64,000 bases of DNA from Ensifer adhaerens (lineage in GTDB: Bacteria > Pseudomonadota > Alphaproteobacteria > Rhizobiales > Rhizobiaceae), in assembly GCF_001270265.1 (NCBI RefSeq), contig NZ_LGAP01000032.1, positions 1-64,000 of the forward strand, given 5' to 3'. Within the stretch, counting starts at the first letter, position 1; every line of letters starts with the position of its first letter. Under the pieces are notes generated by a model. That model saw only the letters and a program-made list of their open reading frames with translations, did no database searches and was not told the DNA's origin. The position numbers and the translations under genes are program-made. Below are positions 60,189 to 64,000 of this stretch, one piece after another.

Positions 60189-61535
60189 ATGACTATTGTT
60201 TCGATATTGAGATCCGCGACGCTCGCAGCCGCCCTGCTCGCCTCGACGGCAGTTATCGCATCCGCAAAGGACGTCACCATTTCGGTTTGGTCCGGCGGTT
60301 CCGGTCCGAACGACAACTACCGCGTCGACGCGATCGAGATCGCCGCCGACCTGCTCGAGCGCGAAGCCGCCATCCGGGGCGAGGAGCTCAACATCACCGT
60401 CCAGAAGACACCCTATTCGGGATGGGAAGAGTTCAAGCAGGCGCTGACCCTTGCCGCCGAAGCGAAGAAGGCGCCGAACATCGTCGCCACCGGCCATGAG
60501 GACATTGGCCCCTGGGCCCAGGCCGGCCTCATCGTTCCGGTCGAGGATTATATCGACCTCGACAGCTGGCCGATCAACGACATCTACCCGAATCTGATGG
60601 AGATCGCCTCCTTCAATGGCACGGTCTACGGCATCCCGCAGGACGCTGAATCTCGCCCCTTCTTCTTCTGGAAGCCGCATATGAAGGCGATCGGCTATAG
60701 CGACGCCGAAATCGATACGCTGCCAGCCAAGGTCGAAAACGGCGAATACACGCTGAAGAACGTGCTCGAAGACGCCAAGAAGATGCAGGACAAGGGCCTC
60801 GTCCAGCCCGGCTACGGCTTCTATCCTCGCACCAGCAACGGCCCGGATTACTGGCAGTTCTACACCAGCTTCGGTGGCCTCATGGAGGAAGATGGCAAGC
60901 TCGTCTTCGACAAGGCGGCGATGCAGCGGGCCTACCAGTATTTTGCCGATCTCGTTGCAGCCGGCGTCACCAAGAAGAACCACATCGGCATGCCGGGCGA
61001 CCAGTGGTGGAAGGAAGTCGCCACCGGCAAGGCCGGCATCTGGCACGGCGGCACCTGGCACTATGCGCGCCTCGTGAACCAGGAAGGCCTGAAAGATTTC
61101 TTCGACAATGTCCAGTTCACACTGATCCCTGCCGGCGAGGGCGGCAAGGCCAACACGCTCACCCATCCGCTGACCTATCTGCTGATGGCAGGCCACGACC
61201 AGGAGACGACACAGATCGCCGCCGATCTCGTCAAGCTCGCCTCCGAGCCGCGCATCAACGCGCTGCACGCCATCAAGTCCGCGCATCTCGGCATCTCGGA
61301 AACCGAGACCAAGGTCGACCTCTACTCCGCCGACCGGTGGGCGAGCGAAGCGACGGAGCGGCTTCTGCCGCATGCGAACGCCATGCCCAACAATGCCGAG
61401 TTCGGCAAGTACTGGACGATCATGTGGAAGAACCTCGAAGCGTCCTGGACGGGCGCAAAGACGGTCGAAGCAGCGGTCAACGACACCGAGACCGAGCTGA
61501 AGGCCACTCTCGGCAACTCCATCGTGATCCGCTGA
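60189..61535 (+). CDS. ABC transporter substrate-binding protein, extracellular family 1 (sugar)
   Basis: A 448-residue binding protein. A Sec signal peptide (ATLAAALLASTAVIASA) is followed by DVTISVWSGGSGPNDNYRVD and internal motifs such as NIVATGHEDIGPWAQAGLIV and FNGTVYGIPQDAES. These match family-1 (MalE-like) solute-binding proteins, which take oligosaccharides or polyols. Start ATG 60189. It heads a four-gene importer operon with two permeases and an ATPase. Confidence 0.87.
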   Translation: MTIVSILRSATLAAALLASTAVIASAKDVTISVWSGGSGPNDNYRVDAIEIAADLLEREAAIRGEELNITVQKTPYSGWEEFKQALTLAAEAKKAPNIVATGHEDIGPWAQAGLIVPVEDYIDLDSWPINDIYPNLMEIASFNGTVYGIPQDAESRPFFFWKPHMKAIGYSDAEIDTLPAKVENGEYTLKNVLEDAKKMQDKGLVQPGYGFYPRTSNGPDYWQFYTSFGGLMEEDGKLVFDKAAMQRAYQYFADLVAAGVTKKNHIGMPGDQWWKEVATGKAGIWHGGTWHYARLVNQEGLKDFFDNVQFTLIPAGEGGKANTLTHPLTYLLMAGHDQETTQIAADLVKLASEPRINALHAIKSAHLGISETETKVDLYSADRWASEATERLLPHANAMPNNAEFGKYWTIMWKNLEASWTGAKTVEAAVNDTETELKATLGNSIVIR

Positions 61536-61605
61536 TCCCAGACGAGTGTCGCTCTCCCGCAAGCGGCGTTTGCTCCGCCGCTTGCCTTGTTTTCGAGGCC
61601 CTACG

Positions 61606-62907
61606 ATGAGAACGTCGCGAACGCTCGGACTGATCATGATCGCGCCCGCGGCGATCATGATCCTTCTGTTCTTCCTGATGCCGGTCGTCCTGACCGCGGT
61701 CTTCTCGCTGACCAATATGAGCACCGCGACCGGCATTTCCGGCGGCGCCTACCAAGTCACGCAGGCTGCCGTAAACCGGCTGACGACCGATATGCCCGAG
61801 CTTGCCGCGGCGATCGCCGGACCGCGCTTCGTGATCGACGAGGAGGGCGTGGCGGCGCTTGAGGCACTCAAGCTGAAGCCCGGCTTGGCCGCCGAATTGC
61901 GCGCGGAGCATCTGGGCGAGGTCTTTGCCTCGCGGCGCGAGGCGGAGCGGGTTATCAAGGCGCTCAAGGACCGCCCCTCAACCCGCGAAGTCAAGCGGAT
62001 CTCCGACCTCTTCAACCGCTCGGTTCTGAACACCCGCTTCGAGACGCGCCAAGCGCTGCTGGAAAGTCTCCGCAAGCTCGGCTTCAACCTGGGGCCCGAG
62101 GAGCAGGAGGCGGTCGCCAAGGCGACCTATACCGGCTGGGTCTGGACTGCGGATAATTTCCGGACCATCGGCAATTCGCCGGACATGGCGCAAATCTTCC
62201 TCAATACCGCCTTCTATGTTGCGGTGACGCTGCTTTTCTTCAACGTTGGCTACGCGCTTTTCCTAGCCCTCACCACCCACTATATGGCGGCCGCGACCGC
62301 TTCGATCTTCCGCGCCGTCTGGCTGCTGCCGCGCATCACGCCAGTCGTCATCTATGTCTTGATGTGGAAATGGCTGACCTGGGACAACGGCTTCCTTTCC
62401 CTGTTCATGGGCCAGTTCGGTTATCCGCCGAGGAACTATCTCCTGGACAACGCCCAAGGCGCCTGGTTCTTCGTGATCCTCATCAACGGCTTCATCGGCG
62501 CTTCCATGGGCATGCTGGTCTTTTCCTCGGCGATCAAGGCGATCCCGGAAACGCAGTTCCATGCAAGCGAAGTGGATGGCGCCAGCCGCTGGCAGCAGAT
62601 CCGCTACATCATCCTGCCGCAGCTTAGATGGCCGATCCTGTTCGTCACCTGCTATCAGACGCTCTCGCTGCTCGCCTCTTTCAACGAGATCCTCCTTTCG
62701 ACCCGCGGCGGGCCGGGGCGGGCGACCGAAGTGTGGTCGCTCGCCGCCTATCACACCGCGTTGCAGAACTATACCGGCAATCTCGAATACGGGCTCGGTG
62801 CGGCCATGGCCCTGGTGCTGGTGGTGATCGGGGTGATCCTGTCGCTGATCTATCTGCGCGTCTTCCGCTACGACACGCTGATCTCCAAGCCGCTGATCGA
62901 GGACTGA
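61606..62907 (+). CDS. ABC transporter permease with a large periplasmic insertion
   Basis: A 433-residue permease of the MalF/UgpA type. The first helix (LIMIAPAAIMILLFFLMPVV) is followed by a predicted periplasmic insert of about 135 residues (to about residue 185), rich in alanine, glutamate and arginine, before helix 2 begins near FLNTAFYVAVTLLFFNVG. The coupling loop is EASEVDGASRWQQ-like. MalF has a comparable P2 loop, but most sugar permeases of this class do not. ATG 61606 is used. Confidence 0.85.
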   Translation: MRTSRTLGLIMIAPAAIMILLFFLMPVVLTAVFSLTNMSTATGISGGAYQVTQAAVNRLTTDMPELAAAIAGPRFVIDEEGVAALEALKLKPGLAAELRAEHLGEVFASRREAERVIKALKDRPSTREVKRISDLFNRSVLNTRFETRQALLESLRKLGFNLGPEEQEAVAKATYTGWVWTADNFRTIGNSPDMAQIFLNTAFYVAVTLLFFNVGYALFLALTTHYMAAATASIFRAVWLLPRITPVVIYVLMWKWLTWDNGFLSLFMGQFGYPPRNYLLDNAQGAWFFVILINGFIGASMGMLVFSSAIKAIPETQFHASEVDGASRWQQIRYIILPQLRWPILFVTCYQTLSLLASFNEILLSTRGGPGRATEVWSLAAYHTALQNYTGNLEYGLGAAMALVLVVIGVILSLIYLRVFRYDTLISKPLIED

Positions 62908-62908
62908 C

Positions 62909-63751
62909 ATGGTCGAAAAGACGAGAGTCTCTGCGAACTTCTCCAGCGTCCCCGTCATCCTGGCGCTCGGGCTTCTGAGCCTGCCGCTGGTGCTGATGTA
63001 TGTCTATCTCTTCATCGACACGGTCAGCAATTCTGAGACCGGCTCGCTGATCCCGAACGAGTTCACGCTCGAGCATTGGAGCTTCCTTTGGGAGACGAAA
63101 CCCGGCAAGCCGAACATCTGGCTGGTAACGCTCAACACCTTCGTCTTCACCTCAGTCATCACCACGGTAATCCTTCTTGTCTCCTCGATGGCCGGCTATG
63201 TGCTCTCGCGCCTTAACGTCCCGGCGCGCGGCTTCTTCCTCGCCGGCGTCATGGTGCTGCACGCCTTTCCGTCGGTGACGCTGATCATCGCGATCTTCAT
63301 CGTGCTCCAGTATATCGGCCTCTATAACTCGCTGCTCGGCGTCATCCTGGTGAAGGCGGCGATCGACCTGCCGCTCGGCATTTGGCTGATGAAAGGCTTC
63401 TACGACACCGTGCCCTGGGAGATCGAAATGGCCGGCGTCGTCGACGGCGCTTCGCGCTTCACGGTCTGGCGCCGGCTCGTCCTGCCGCAGATCAGGCCGG
63501 CCGTCATGGCGCTCGGCCTCTTCTCCTTCCTCTCCGGTTGGAGCGAATTCATCCTGCCGCAAGTGCTGGCGCCCGGCGCTCAGGTCCAGGTGCTCTCTGT
63601 CTATCTGGCGAGCCTGATCGCCGACGACAACAATTTCGATTTTGCCACCTTCAAGGCCGTCGGCGTCTTCTACGTCATCCCGGTCCTGATCCTTTACGTC
63701 TTCTTCCAGAAGCATCTCATGAACATCTACGGCGGAGGCACGAAGGGCTGA
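62909..63751 (+). CDS. ABC transporter permease (MalG type)
   Basis: A 280-residue permease with six helices. EMAGVVDGASRFTVWRRLVL is the conserved cytoplasmic EAA loop. The N-terminal LLSLPLVLMYVYLFIDTVSN and PQVLAPGAQVQVLSVYLASL segments are typical of MalG-like subunits. It starts one base after the stop of the first permease, and its stop overlaps the ATPase ATG. Confidence 0.88.
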   Translation: MVEKTRVSANFSSVPVILALGLLSLPLVLMYVYLFIDTVSNSETGSLIPNEFTLEHWSFLWETKPGKPNIWLVTLNTFVFTSVITTVILLVSSMAGYVLSRLNVPARGFFLAGVMVLHAFPSVTLIIAIFIVLQYIGLYNSLLGVILVKAAIDLPLGIWLMKGFYDTVPWEIEMAGVVDGASRFTVWRRLVLPQIRPAVMALGLFSFLSGWSEFILPQVLAPGAQVQVLSVYLASLIADDNNFDFATFKAVGVFYVIPVLILYVFFQKHLMNIYGGGTKG

Positions 63752-64000
63752 TGCGTATCCTGCTCGACAAGTTTTCAAAGAGTTTCGGCAGCACCAAGGT
63801 CATCGAGGAGATGGACCTCGAAGTGGGCTCCGGCGAGATGCTGGCGCTGCTCGGCCCCTCCGGCTGCGGCAAGTCCACGACACTGTTTGCCATCTGCGGC
63901 ATCCACCGGCCGACATCGGGCCGCATCCTGTTCGGCGACAGGGACGTCACCGGCCTGCCGAGCCAGGAGCGCAATGTCGGCGTCGTCTTTCAATCCTATG
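63751..64000 (+). CDS. ABC transporter ATPase, 5' end only
   Basis: Open at the window edge; 83 codons seen. MRILLDKFSKSFGSTKVIEE opens a MalK/UgpC-type ATPase, with Walker A GPSGCGKST and a Q-loop reaching FQSY at the edge. It overlaps the permease stop by one base (TGATG) and completes the importer of the 60.2-64 kb operon. Confidence 0.9.
   Translation, partial: MRILLDKFSKSFGSTKVIEEMDLEVGSGEMLALLGPSGCGKSTTLFAICGIHRPTSGRILFGDRDVTGLPSQERNVGVVFQSY

Noticed and set aside
60072-61736. 554-codon minus-strand frame opposite the sugar binding protein
   Set aside because: Antisense shadow of a clear gene; no motif or start signal.

Overview
This window looks like DNA from a Rhizobiaceae-type alphaproteobacterium (Sinorhizobium/Ensifer/Rhizobium), probably from a megaplasmid or another accessory-rich replicon. 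This is an inference from high GC, dense short-spaced operons with many ATGA-type overlaps, a split pntAA/pntAB/pntB transhydrogenase, a complete rhizobial-style inositol operon, several ABC uptake systems and many fragments of dead genes and insertion sequences. No rRNA, tRNA, CRISPR array or replication origin was seen.

Layout. 1-4.4 kb: the 3' end of a gfa-like gene, a GbcAB-type Rieske oxygenase/reductase pair with a divergent LysR regulator, and a membrane protein. 4.6-6.2 kb: remnants (frameshifted ArsR gene, IS3-type end, SDR fragment) and a vapBC toxin-antitoxin pair. 6.5-32.7 kb: a catabolic island with a CYP255/GcoA-like cytochrome P450, LigJ- and LigK-type enzymes of the 4,5-cleavage pathway, glutathione-dependent formaldehyde oxidation genes (gfa, flhA, fghA), two leaderless periplasmic-binding-fold proteins, a TetR regulator, a full Liv-type ABC importer, a ferredoxin reductase and ferredoxin, the proton-translocating transhydrogenase, and a membrane protein with a YceI protein. 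32.9-36.2 kb: small accessory genes (FMN reductase, GYD protein, LysE exporter with AsnC regulator). 36.4-50.4 kb: an inositol catabolic operon (iolI-like, iolB, iolD, iolC, iolE, further TIM-barrel genes, a Gfo/Idh/MocA dehydrogenase, iolH) plus a sugar ABC importer and a divergent LacI regulator. 50.4-59.9 kb: truncated rtcB with intact archease, an ACP-adenylate ligase-acyltransferase fusion, a YddA/SbmA-type ABC exporter, a NarK-like transporter and more remnants. 60.2-64 kb: a family-1 sugar ABC importer that runs off the window.

The most interesting signal is a repeated inverted repeat, GATAC-N5/6-GTATC. It occurs at seven positions between 10.7 and 31.0 kb, and in six of them it overlies the -10 region of a recognisable TTGAC(A/G) promoter. 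These promoters precede the P450-ligJ-SBP-fghA operon, the second SBP-DoxX operon, the tetR gene, the liv operon, the ligK-cupin-FdR-Fdx-pnt operon and the membrane protein-yceI operon. The seventh site lies before a zinc alcohol dehydrogenase. This ties about 22 kb of genes into one predicted regulon, most simply controlled by the TetR protein encoded at its centre. The inferred function is uptake and O-demethylation of a methoxylated aromatic compound: the P450 releases formaldehyde, which the GSH pathway oxidises, while LigJ and LigK finish ring-cleavage products to pyruvate and oxaloacetate and the transhydrogenase supplies NADPH. No ring-cleaving dioxygenase is present in the window, so the substrate remains unproven.
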